A program made the position numbers and the translations under genes. A stretch of 64,000 bases of DNA from Hypericum androsaemum (lineage: Eukaryota; Streptophyta; Magnoliopsida; Malpighiales; Hypericaceae): NCBI GenBank assembly GCA_963995505.1, contig OZ023188.1, positions 1,178,001-1,242,000 on the forward strand, written 5' to 3'. Shown here piece after piece: positions 10,846-23,700 of this stretch (position 1 is its first letter; each line of letters opens with the position of its first letter). The notes under the pieces were generated by a model. It searched no databases. It was not told the DNA's origin and saw only the letters and a program-made list of their open reading frames with translations.

Positions 10846-10895
10846 ACTTTTGAGTACATTTAAGCAAGCCCGAGGGACTTGAGAGTAATTTTTCC
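9648..10895. mobile_element. MULE-like DNA transposon, non-autonomous, long terminal inverted repeats
   Basis: About 190 bp at each end (9648-9840 and 10665-10895) are inverted copies: both outer ends read as GRAAAAATTACTCTCAAGTC, with shared inner blocks such as ACTTTCGGGTCC and the TGAAATGAC...ACCCTTA region. The flanks carry a near-identical 9-bp duplication, TTTTTCTAT (9639-9647) and ATTTTCTAT (10896-10904), the length typical of Mutator-superfamily insertions. The 1,248-bp element has no transposase. Its GC-richer interior may be captured host sequence (Pack-MULE-like), but I cannot name a source. Confidence 0.8.
10819..10844 (+). repeat. 26-nt poly(G) run in the right inverted repeat
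   Basis: An uninterrupted run of 26 G (C on the other strand) replaces about ten bases of the left TIR counterpart. It could be a slippage product or an assembly artefact. Confidence 0.85.
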
Positions 10896-10938
10896 ATTTT
10901 CTATTGATGCTAACTTAATGGTGTTTATCCTATGGCAG

Positions 10939-11034
10939 GCAGGCACTTGCAACTGTTGTCCTACAGAATTAGAAGATACTGCTGAACCCGTCAAGAATAA
11001 GAAGAGCAGCAAGAAGAGAAGAAGGTGCAGATGA
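10939..11034 (+). other. Exon-like segment downstream of the MULE-like element
   Basis: After TTTATCCTATGGCAG, a good splice acceptor with a TGCTAAC branch-like motif about 25 nt upstream, one frame reads GTCNCCPTELEDTAEPVK, a Lys/Arg-rich tail and a stop. If it is real, the MULE-like element sits in the intron before it. No upstream exon can be fixed, so this is tentative. Confidence 0.25.
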
Positions 11035-11657
11035 TGCTAAAGACAAGTTCACTTACTACTCACGAGAGGAAGTCATCACCACATAATAATGTATGTCTGG
11101 TACACTTCATCATCTTCAGAAGTGCTACTTGATGTTCATCCTGCAGACTAAGAAGCTACTGAAGTTGCATGATCATCATGCCCAGTTTCCTCAAAAAAAA
11201 GTTTATCATTAGAATTAGGACTAGAAAGTCCAAGGAACTAAATACACTAATTTCCTACCTTGTAAACAATAAAATAATAGCTAGCTAGTGAAATGTCTAA
11301 TCTCAGATTGCAACGGCTATATTCTGCAGATTACTCAAAGACGGCTTAAGCTCTCTCTTCCTTGTATAAAAGCTTTCAAACTCCATCAATAAAATTTAGG
11401 TTGCTGAGAGCATTAAATTACTTCTATCTTCTTGCATAGAAATTTCACGTAAAGACACACAAATCGTTTCCATCGACTCAAACAGCGAGATACTTTAAAT
11501 GAACTGATTGCCCTTGTACCTAATCTACGACTGCGAGCGAGATCGGATTCTCCATGGCTACAATTTACAACTAACAACACGTTATTTACATGAACCTCGG
11601 ATCGATAAGCAGGAAAGGCAAATGCTGCTGCTTCCAGGATTGAGAATATCGGAGAGC
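11035..11657. other. Convergent 3' flanks, no gene seen
   Basis: Lies between the exon-like segment on the plus strand and the TRA1 stop codon on the minus strand. It has a plus-strand AATAAA at about 11387. The part next to 11657 is presumably the TRA1 3' UTR. Confidence 0.45.
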
Positions 11658-11777
11658 TCAGAACCACGGATGCCACGTTGGATCCATCATGCACAAATTT
11701 CTAGCCGTCAAGGCAGCTTCAACCAACTCAGCGACACCTCGCTGCACTGATTGCGGAGGGTCAACCGCGTTTTCCTC
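11658..11777 (-). other. TRA1 segment: last exon with FATC tail
   Basis: The final 39 residues read VAELVEAALTARNLCMMDPT then WHPWF and a TGA at 11660-11658. The family's FATC motif ends in an aromatic WxPWF-type sequence, which fixes the C-terminus. Confidence 0.9.
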
Positions 11778-14700
11778 CTGCGTTTAGAACAGCAGAAGTT
11801 TTAAGGGACTGTACCAATACAGAGGTAGATCAAATATGCTTTTAACATGCAACTCAAACAGAAAAAGGAGGTACTAATAAACATTTTGAGCAATCTTGCA
11901 TTAAAACCTTGCGCTCTTTTTCCAGAGATATTGCTCTTCAACTACTACATAGATAAGGGAAAATAATAACTGGAAACTCACCTCTTCAGATAGAAACTGA
12001 GGAGCTATTCCATTGATGCGGCTGATTACGTGGTCAACATTGGTAGTGATCTTGTGTTTTAAGTCAACTGGGTTCATGCTACCCCCTCCGGCAACTTGCC
12101 CTAGAGGCATCCCAAGTGGTCTTCTCCAAGACCAAGACAGAAGCTCATCCCGGAAGAACATGGCCAACTGGTGCCATATATGATTACTTTGCTGCAATAT
12201 TCACACGGGTCAATGCATGGACAACGGACAGCCAAAATTAATTTCGGAATGAAATTTCATGCAAGTGACATCCTAGCAAGTAAATGCATGCATCCATCAC
12301 GTCCCTTCGATGAGACTTACCTTGGGACAGATTACAGCCTGAGCTGCAGAACACATTGCAGACACAATAAGACCCTCAACTCCAAATTGCGAGAAGAATG
12401 CTTGCATGTTCCTTGTCAGACGGAAAGGGACTGGTTCATTAAACTCAATCATCCCATTAGCATCATAGGCCGGGTGAAAATCTGTCTGGAATATCTTCCC
12501 TGTGTTCTTGGCAAATAATATCTTATTAGGCGATCTTCCTCCAATTTGAAGCATGAAGGACATAAAGCTTGAGAGCGCCAACTGGATGGCAAACTGCTTT
12601 TTAAAAGCCCACATATGATTTCCACTAAGCAGGGTTTTGTACATGTACTGTGAAAATATGCTGTCGCCAACAAGAGATTTTGTGATGTCATTGTATGCAT
12701 GGAGGCGCAGGTCAACAACAGATTCAGCGGGGATTTGGCCAGATATAGCTTGGTTTAGTTGCTCCTTGAAGTATGTAATGGGTTGATCTGCCTCTCTATC
12801 ATTTCTTGCACAGTGATTTTCATAGACCTCAAGGAAAGTACTATACATCAGGTCGTCTTCGACCATGCGAACCTGTTCAAGTAGGGTCATTATTTATCTT
12901 CAACACAGGCACTTTCCAAGAAAGGTATAAATGAGAGTGAATGCAGAAGAAACAAAAGATTTTAGTGCATGAACAAGTTCAAAATCCAAGTAGCACTCTC
13001 TTTTTTTCCTACTACTGTATGCACTTTTTGTTTCCAAACCAGTAGATAAGATTTGCCAGCTTGACATCCTAAAATACCCAAAATGTAACTACGAAGGGTA
13101 TTACCTGGGACCAAACAGGAATGATAATAGGTGTGTGAATGCAAATGTGGCGGCGTCTTGATTCTTTGTGCTTATCAAACATCTGGTTCATGACTCGGAA
13201 AAGCTGTAGTATGCGTTCATCACTTCGTGCGTTTGGAGTCAAAGATGTTTGGACAATGAAATGGCGTTGAGAACCATCTGAGCCAATTAATGTCAAACGC
13301 CTGAAGCTGCTTCCATGCCTTCTAACAATTGGAATGTCAGCTCCCACTCTGTCTAGCTTGATTGTATGGTCTGGTGCAATTTCCTGAAGGAAAAAAAAAA
13401 TCAAAATCGGATTGACAGGTTTGAGAAACCACTCCAGTTTCTTTTAAGTAGCAAAAATAGTGGAAATCCCAACTACGGGAAATAAAATGAGCTTCTCCCT
13501 ACCTTCAGTGATACAAAAAGTCGTAGTTTGTCATTTGTACAAGCGAGAAAATTAGGTATTTAACTGGGGCCAGTTTCGAGTTACACTCACCTGATCGCTG
13601 AAATACTGCCCAGGGACCTCGACATCGACAACATGAAAATCACGCAAGACTCTGCTTTCTTCCTCGAGCTTCAAAACAGCCGGAAACCTGTCCTCCACGT
13701 TGCTCTGTAGAATGTTTTTCCAATGTTTCAATCGCACAGTTAATTCTGAAAGCGTGGCAGGAAAGGTAGCTGCACTTTCAGGATCCAGATCCCGCTCAAA
13801 ATCTTGCTTGTACTCTCTCACAAAATCAACGTGTTTGTTAACAGCATCTGCAGAAAAGCAAGCTCTACAAACTCCAGAGAGTTCTTTCTTAAGAGATTGA
13901 GGAACCTCAGCTGTAGTGGCAGTTGGATACTTGTAACACCGGTGAAGTAGAGCATTAACAACCGCAAGAAGTCTCTCCTCTGGCAAAGTAACAAATCTTG
14001 AACCAATTTCAGTGAGTAGTACCTGAACACCAGGAGGATAAAGACAGAAAAATTCAATTTGAGGAAAAAAAAAGATTCCGAAGTGAGCTATACACTAATG
14101 CAGCATGCAAATGGTTTCAAAAGTGTCTTAAGACCCTTCACAATTGTTATCGTTCCAAGCGGTGGAAATGAAACTAATCTTTTACCTGTCACGCTACCAA
14201 ACAACTGAAGCTAAATATCAAGTGCATGCATAAAAACTGTTTCAAATCATTATATTATGATTGCAGAACCTAGTTCCCAATGAATTAGAATGGAATCACT
14301 ACCTCAAGTTCACTGGCCAAATTAGCATGCTTGCTCCTAAGGGCCTCCATTATATCCTTAGCAGCATCAAAAGCACCAACAGCAGCCACCAAGCGCCTCA
14401 CTCCATTCTGGCCACTTTCACCGATTGCTGAAGAGCTTTGTTGCAAAGGCTGATCTGTTCCAATGTGCATGTTACTCTCAGCTCCAGCAGATCTGTCATT
14501 TTCTTGCCCCTGAGAGCTTCCACCATCATGAGATCCAACACCAGCACCAGATTGATGGCCTTGAAGAACCTGGTTGTCAGCTGCTAAGTTACCGCCACCA
14601 TGACTGTGTAATCTTGAAGTCCCCTCGGCCAAACCAAGAGAAGCAGAACCCGATCCAGACATATGTTGCTGCATTCTTTGCTGAGCCATTGCCATCCTAC

Positions 14701-17700
14701 TACTCTGTTCGGACTTATGTGCAACATCACGGCGCTCAAGCAAATATGTCCGGAGCCAGTAATAAAGAGACTAGAAATTCATTATACAAAATCAGGATCC
14801 TCTTCAGAAAAATTGTAACGGAATTTTTTAAACAGAGACTTAAAAAATATACCTGCGGGTAAACAGTTGCTATTTTAAGTAGAGCCAATTTGCAGTGAGG
14901 TGCCTCCACCCTCTGCAAGGACAGTAATAGCTGTGGAATCCAAGAAAGCCAAACCCAGTTGGGTATTTGGTCTAAATACTTATCAAATGCTCTTCCCACA
15001 GGCTCATTGGGTGTATCAAAGCTCAGAAGATAGAGAACACGGGCTACATGGCTCCTAGAATTGGAGACACCAAATTTGATACCCTGAAGAAAACAGCTAA
15101 CAGCATACTCCAGCCAAACTTCATCGTGAGTATCCTTGTAAGCCTGAAAAGCAAGATGGTATACTAATGTCAGCTCAACTGCCCAGGAAACAATCACAAA
15201 TGCAAAGGTCAATATTTACCATGTCACAGTAATTTCCCCAACTGATCCACCCTTTGGGCAAATTCTTGAAGAGGCTAATGCCGCTGGAGTATGCAAGATT
15301 AGCCTCCTCGGAGTCATTCAGCTTCAACAAGAAATCCCCCTTAAGACGAAAGATTTCTGCTTTGTGTTTCACGGGAAAATATTCCAGATTAGTGCTGTTT
15401 ATCAAATTGAGACCACTCCTCAGCTCTCCCTTCATCTCTAAATAAGCTTTCGCCTGTTCTCTTATCTTGACAAAAGCTTCCTGAACAGTGCAACAAAGAA
15501 GTGGTAATCTACTGCATTGCAAACTCAATTCCAGGAAACACAGAAACAAAATCAAAAATAACAACCAAGAGCACAACTGAAAAAGGATTCAATTCACAGG
15601 ACAGGGAGTTGAAATCATATGCTCTAAAGGCTAAAACCAATCATCAGCCTCGACCATCTTCTAGTTAAGACTTGGAAGGAGCTTCCAAGAGTCAAAATAT
15701 GAGAGCATTCAAAATTTTAGGACCGTATACCTGTACTTCCATGGTTGCATGGCCATACATCTTCTCAAGAATTGTCACGCAAACATCATAAAGACCTTGT
15801 TTACGAGCAATATGAGCAAGCTTGTTCACATTCCATGCCATATCACGATAACCAAGATGATGAAGTTGTGGATTTAAAGCTGCTAAATCCTTAAACGAAT
15901 CAATAACGGCATTGTACATTTCATTTCTCCACTGGAGCAGGTCATACCAAGAAGACATGTTATCCCACTCATTAGGAGTTCGAAGCCTCCAAGTCTCCAG
16001 AATGTCTTTGAGATCTGCATAAGGATTTCCAGCTACACCGGCTGCAAGTTTGTTACCATTAGCAATGTCCACAAGAATTCTACCAGACTCTTGAACTTCA
16101 ACAACCTGCTGAAATTGCTGCAAGAGGGGAATCCTTGCATGAACAGACATCTCTGGCAGCTGCCACCACTGTTCTAAAGCGAGATCCACTCCTTTTCCCA
16201 CAATGTTGTCTGCATCGTCAACTCCATTAATACCCTTATCATGAAGTGCAAAAAAAGCCTGGATCAAACGAAGTTTAGGCGTTTCTTCAACTTGGGCCTT
16301 GGGGATGACATGCTCTTTCATGTACGTCCAATCAGGCAATTTCCAGAGACTGTCCAGAAGTATTTCGTAATTCTCTACACTTTTGCCGAAGTCAGCCAGG
16401 GCATCCCATTGGCAAAGTTGACTGGCGCAGTAGAGCCATTGTTCTTCCCATAAACACATTTCTGCCTTGGGAACTGTATTGTTGTACGTTCCCTGGGTTG
16501 CCTTAACCATGGCCTGGTAGAAGAGACTCTGAGCACGCTGCCAATAACCATGTTGAATCAAAGAGAGACCAGATCTGGTTTCTGCCGTCACTGACCTTTT
16601 CTTCCAGAGCCCACATCTCATATCTTCTTCATTGAGTAAACGGTATAGCTCAGCAAGGGATTCGGAGCATTTTGTTTCGTTCATGAACAACATAACATGA
16701 CTTTCCAACAAAGCCAAGGCAATATGCCATGCATTGTAAGTTTTTCCAATATATTTGATGAGTTCACTAGGCATCCTAGGTTGAGGGTGGCTCAGCTGAA
16801 GTCCTTCTAAAAGTGCTTGCACAACATTTGGCCTACTTGCTTGCTGCCTCTTATGGTAGTCCTTCGACAGGAGTGCAATCATTGGTTTGGCTAATGTTAC
16901 CTGCTCTTCTTTCTGAAGGGTAACCCACACGATGGGAAATACCAGCACCCAAAGATGATATGCAACATTAGCATCAGCATGAGCCAGCTCTCTCAAAGGA
17001 ATGAGAAGATCTGCCACCTGGAGAAGACCAAAAAGAGCATACACTTCAGTGACTGATTAATAAAACATTTTCTTCCGGGCTATCCCAAGGAAACAAAAGA
17101 ATTACACAAAAAAGAATTTTTCAAAGACATCACCTTTAGCTTGCTTGTCTCATTGAGAAACCGAATGTGTTTATTAACAAAGCTCTCTAAGGTCAGAGGA
17201 GCTTCCTCGTGTGCCTCCGCATCAGCAATCTGCTGATTCGCCATGGTTGTATCTGGAAGGGGACCAGAGACTGCAAGCGGCAAAATCCTGGCAGAATTTG
17301 GGGCTAAAGTAATAGGTTTGTCCTCCACAAGCACTGCCAGAAGAAGATCAAGGCCCTGTTTCAGCCAAAATACATCGGCAATTGCTTCCCAGTCCTGAAC
17401 TTGGATAACGTATTGCAGCCTTTGATACAATGATTTTCCCAATGATTCATTATAAAGTGAAAAGAACTTCATCCGGACATCAGGATCCTTTGCCCTTAAA
17501 CCAAACATGAACTGCCTCTCCACTTTCTGAAATACCTCTTGACGAAGTGGCAGAGGATATCTGCAAGTCAGAGCACCAATTTAGATCTTCCTAGCATGCT
17601 TACAGAAATTGTTTCGAGACTGCCTAAAATGACTTACCTGTTTGAATCAGCACAAACACAGTAAAGAAGCTGAAGATATTTCATATCCCACTCTACCAAA

Positions 17701-20700
17701 ACATCAGGAGAGAAGCCTTGTCTATCAACTTGCGAGAGTTTTAGAAGAAAAGATCCTATTTCCTTAGGATTAAGAAAAGCACTTGATGTGACTGCACCGG
17801 GTTTACCATAGTCCTCCACAACCCAACCTTTTATAACGTCCAATATGGAAAGAAGAACAGTGGGATCGGTGCCTTTCTCTGACAATAAAGCATTCAAAAT
17901 TTGTGTTACAGATCTTTTGCATTCTGGAACCACCATGACTTTGTCGTTGAGAAGCTTCAAAACAGATTTTAGATTGGAGATGACTGCTCCAGGATCGGTA
18001 CTTTGCCGAGAAGAGGATACAGCTGAATCTGGATCTGTCCGCTGAACCTGGGCCTGGGGAGAAAATACCATACATATGAAGGCCAACACACAGAGAAAAC
18101 AAATGTCATTTAACTTGAGAGTGATCAACAAGTAAATGCCCATGATGAATATCATGCAGGACATGTTGTTGACACTGTTCCAAGTCAACTTATTCAAAAG
18201 ACAGAAAAATCAGGGCCCCGAATGCCAGAATGGTATGCTAAGAATATTCAGGGACTGAATGAAAGATTTTCAATATTTAGTACTTAGTTTAAAGTAGAAG
18301 TCTAGATCAAGATTTGAATCACACTTCGAGCAACCAATGTAATGACTAAAGAAGTGAGACTTCAAAAGCACATTGAAAAAGATTTATCCCTTATGCAACC
18401 TGCAACGTACCACATACTTGTTTTAGATAAGAAAATCGGACTGGTTTCTACCAAAACAAGACACTGGATCTGCAGACAACTGAATGATTGGGATACCGTA
18501 GGACATACTTGCTTTAGATGGGAACCTGCAGCCAATCCCATATCACGTGCCAAACGTTGCACAATTTTAACCAAGATGTATGGTTCTACGTGCTTTTCCA
18601 CCTCCGTCAGCGTCTTGACCACAAGGAGCACAAAGCTGATTGAACTACCAGAGGTATCTTCTCCTGATGTTTGAGGAGCTGTTACATTATTGACGTGCTT
18701 CTGAATCAGCTCATCGACCTTCTGATACAAGTGCCTCACATCTTGAGGTGTAGCAGCAGCATCCGGTGGAAAAGTGGCGAAAACCATTTTCAAAGATTTA
18801 CCAGCATCCATCATTTTATATTTGAAACAGAGCTCCAGAATCTGCTCAAACAAGTACATTGATAAGCAGCCAGATATTCAATAACCGAATCAACCAAAAG
18901 GCCATTGTGGAGTGTGTGCGTGTTCTAGAGTATGGATGAGTGCATGTAGGCATGTGAGAGAGGGGAGAGAGCAACTATTGCAATAAATGTACCTGAGAGA
19001 TCTGATTGATGTTATTTCTGATGAACAGAAGAGGTTGCTTCTCCAAAATCTTATTCATGACATCCAAACCTTGTGCAAGTGCAGTCGAAGGGTCTTTGGA
19101 CTGAGATGGTTGAATGCCACTCATCAGCTTCTCCAAATAATTGAATTTTACATTGGCATTTGGCCACACCTCAAGAGCTTGAGAAAGAAGCTCCAAAGCT
19201 TGTTTATACATGGTACTTGCTTCCTTGTCCTTGGGTTCTATGACCAATGCAACCTGTTTTTTCACCAGCGCAAATACAAATAGCTTCATTACATGCAAGA
19301 GAACTCAAAAATGATGAGATAGGATAAGTAGACAACTCCAACAATAGAGACATAATACAAAAAAAGATAGAAAAGACAAGCAAGGCAGATCTCATGTTCA
19401 CCCTTTTTCTGTAAGAATTAAAAAAAACCACCAGGGCAGATCATGCATGAGCGAACAAGGAGCAAAAGACTGCAAAAGAATACACAATATCGAAAACATC
19501 TATGAGAAAGGTGCCGAAGAAACACAAGAAAATTTTGGACCCAAATAGTTAGCTAATTCCTTGAAAACGAATAAACATAGCTGGAACCAGAGTCATCTAG
19601 GTCTCTGTTAAGTGTCAGAAGCAGCAACTTCAAATATTATATGGCATCCCTTTTAGCTATAGCAAAACTGGATTTGGATGACGAGTAGGTTTGAGACGTT
19701 TCCACTGAAAACTAGCTGTCATGCACTTGGTAAGGAAAGGACTTGTGAATGGTCCATTAGCGGTCAAATGCAAACTAAAACAATAGATTGATTGTGCACC
19801 TTCAAGAGACATTACTGAAGAAAAGGAAAATGGTTCATTAGCAAGACTCACTCTTATGAGAAAACTGATAACCATTTCTTCCATCGCGGCATTTGGCTTG
19901 AACTCTTCATCAGGCTGACCACCAGAACCTGGGGTTTCTATGTTAGGTATGGAGGACGCGCCACCAGGTGACATAACAGAGAGGGACTGAAGGCCAGGTT
20001 CAACTTTGACTCTCTTGTTCGCGTCTTCAGGAAATGCAGAACCATCTATTCCACGCTTAATATCAGCAACAGCAGAGCCAGGGTTAAAGACATCACCAGA
20101 GTGGCCTGGGACATCAGCATCAGCAGCAATCTTCATTTCATTTTGCCTTTGCCTCTCCCAGCCAACCACCAATCCGGCAAGTTCAATTGCAAGACGCCTG
20201 TTTTCTGCTGTAGTGTTGTAAGGTAATCCAAGTCTACTTACTGAATTTACCATCTGGGGGACAAACTGAGCTCTGCAGCTGTAGAATAGATCTGAATGGC
20301 GCACAATGAGCTGAAAGATATGGATCAAATTAGCTAAGGAGTGGCCTTCCTCAACCAAAATCTTTTTTGTATAACGTATCCAAATTGGCATGCGAGATTC
20401 CCCAAGAGGAAGCCTCCGTGGTAATGCAGGCATTAGAATATCAAGAGCCTGCTTCACCAACAGCTTATTTTCTGGCTGGCAAGTCCTGAGAAGTGCAACA
20501 AAAACCTGCACATGCAAGTAATTTCACAACTTTTTCGGATTAGAAATGCCTTCAGGCACATGAAAAGTATTCTCCTACTAAAATTGCAGGCTTCAAGGGT
20601 TCTAACATGTAAGCCTGCATATGAAGTGGCGATAATTTAGGGCAATGGTAGTGCACAGGAACGCAGAACGCCAGATTCAACCAATACGGTTTAGGGTCAT

Positions 20701-23700
20701 TAGAATGTACCACAAGACACTAGTCTAGCTATCACCTCGATGCGTAACACCATTACACTAAATTGTGAGAGCATTCAGAAATTTGCAGCAAGTACTTGAT
20801 AAAACAAAATTACTACCCATTTTCCTACAGTTATAAGATCTGCCAAGCTAGTCTTGCACTAGGATCTTTTACCAACAAAAACCTCTAGAATACATTATTT
20901 AAAAAATTAGAATAAGAAACTCCGAACTGAGAAATGTTTCCAATAGAGCAAGTATGGATACAGAAGGTACCTGAAGTATTATTTTTCCTAATGATGCACA
21001 ACATCGTTATACTACATTCTGTAAGAGCATTCAAAAATTCAAGTAACCTTTGTTTCTACAGATATAAGATCTGCCAAGCTAGTCTTCCACTAGGATCTTT
21101 AACAAATAAGAATTGCTAGAATCCATTATTTAAGAGAATTGAAATAAGAAACCATGAACTGAGATAATTTTGCAATAGAACAATTAAGTCCGGATACTGA
21201 AGGTACCTGAAGTATAATTTTTTCTGGAGCCTGATAGGCCTCCAGAAAATGACAAACATTTACAAAAGCCCATTGCTTGCTAGCACTATCTTCACGTTTG
21301 AGATGATTCCAACCAAATTTTATAAGCTCCTTCCTGTGGTGAACAAGGTCATTTTGGAGATATTTGAGGAGCAAAGTGGCAAGCTGCAACAGTTCTATCC
21401 TCAAAGGTTCATCGTATTCAGCAGAAACCTAGTCATCAATAATAATATTATTCAACAATTATCGTTCAAAAAAAAGACATGAAATCTGGACACCCGTAAA
21501 GAAGTTGGAAATCCATGACACCAATCATTGGCTGTGAAAGTGCAGAAGTTACCTCCTCTGGTGGATCAAGAAGCTTATCTACAATAGTTTTTACAATAGC
21601 AGCATCAACAACATCCCACGTTTGGCCATTCTGAAATGAGTGAGCAAGCATCGGAAGAATGAGCATTTGCATCACAACCACCAAGTGGTCATGGCTAAAT
21701 TGCTTTGATTGAAAAAGGTTGAGAAAATGCAAGAGAAGTGCTTTCTTCATGTTGGGTGGATAACCTTCTGCAACCTGCCATGGAATCCATTTGTCAAGTT
21801 CATAATGGGGAGGAGAATGATCGAACAATAAATCACCAAATAATATGCAAAGAGTTGATGTACCTCGATGATATAGAACTCTTTGAGAAAAGCAAAGTCA
21901 ATACGAGTACGAAACAAAAAGATGGAGAGCATATCAAAGAGCACGTCAACTTCAGCTTGGTCATGTCTTATGTAATTCAGGAAACATTTAACAAGCCACT
22001 TGCTTTCCTTGACCTGCATTGACGGAACAAGCATGAACCAGAGTTAAGATTGAACAACACAGGTTACACCTAAAACAGAATACCATAGCTCCAATCCTAA
22101 GTAGTGTTTGAAATCTTAGTCACTGTAACTGCACTAACAAAGATGATCCTTCAGTTGTTTCCTAAATCTACACAAATGTCAAGAACCACGCTGTAAGCAA
22201 CATACACTGGCATGGAAACACAATAACAGAAGGGAGACAGGTTGTTAACTTTGTCCCAGTTCATCTATATCACTTCTACATTACAGCCAAAAATCAGCCA
22301 CACATGTATTAACCATAGTGGATTTGTGCAATGTCACTGAAAGACAAGGATCTATTTCAGAAGCTCAGCAAATTTGAATCACCAAAGACTTACTTGAACC
22401 AAATTCAACTCCTGTTCATTTTGTAATCGAGATATTCTACCAGGCGACTTCCACACAAGAACTAGTGTATCAAACACTGGACGGTTACTCTGCAACCAAC
22501 TGGGCATTAGCTTGACCAACGTTTTAATCAGTGCAAGCCCTTGAAAATAAGCTTCGGGAGTTGCTGTAGCAGTAAGAGAAGATAAACTAGACCCATCAGT
22601 TGAGGGGGTAACAAGGCCTTCGTCGCTTAGTGAAGTAGCAGGCTGTGTTGAAGATCCAGGTGCCGCAGCTGCATCAGATTTTGACAGAAACTCTGAAAAT
22701 GAAGTCATAAGTATCTTTTGTGGCGATTTTGAAAATTCATCTCTCAAAGGCTGACCAGCATCAGACCTTATTATGTACATGAACCTGCATATAATGAACA
22801 ATGGTCACTAGCATGATTTAAAACCGTCCTCAGATATTTACAACAACATCTTATCTTACCTCCTGAAGTACTTTGGGTCACTTAATCGAGCAAGAAAATA
22901 ATCAACTGCAATTGTGGCATATCGGTTCAAAAATTTAGTGAGAGGAAGACGGTAAGGACTGTTGATCTCACTGTAAACTTGCCCTGCAGGGAGAGCTCCT
23001 TCCATCTCTATAGTTAATGTCACAAGTTCGTCAAGGAACTTAAAAGCAGCATGCGGAAGCAAGTGAAAAAGCTCGATAATAGCTGCGGACAGAAACAACA
23101 ACCAGAGAAGAAAATTAAGGCAACTCATTTTTTATACATGCTCAAAACTAAATGCAAATGCTAGTGCCATGCTCACAAGTACATGTGCTTTGTACCATAC
23201 CTGATGCTATTTTTGGTTCTTCTCCAGCTTTCCATGATTTCTGACTTTGGGCAAGCTTTTCAGGCTCCAACCATTTTTTAAGGTGCTCCAGCAACTTGCC
23301 ACCCAGTGTCACATTGAACCAATTAGATAGAAGTTCAAGAAGGCGGGCTAATCCTTGTAGAAGAGGCATGCTAAGATTTTTGGTATGTGCCAAGTTAACC
23401 AATATAGGCCTTAAACTGGTCTGCAAAAGTTCTTTGGGCATCCTTTGCTGATTGATGACCTAACAAAGATTCATTTATAATACAAGTGAATTGCTTGTAT
23501 ATTCCACATGAGGAGTAACTACAAGATAAAACGTGGAAGCAATGAAGTTCACGGCAAACACTTTGCTAGCATATAATCTTTTTGAGACTCTGAGAATAGA
23601 TGACATAAATTTTTCCTTATGGTATTGTGGAAAACACTTTGCTAGCATCAAGAATATTGTACTCGTCTTGGTGTGCACGGTTGCACCCCTTTTGGTGCCG

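Noticed and set aside
11413..11694. 93-codon minus-strand frame overlapping the TRA1 stop
   Set aside because: It is in another frame from the last TRA1 exon and covers the 3' UTR; the exon 35 frame ending WHPWF is the supported one.
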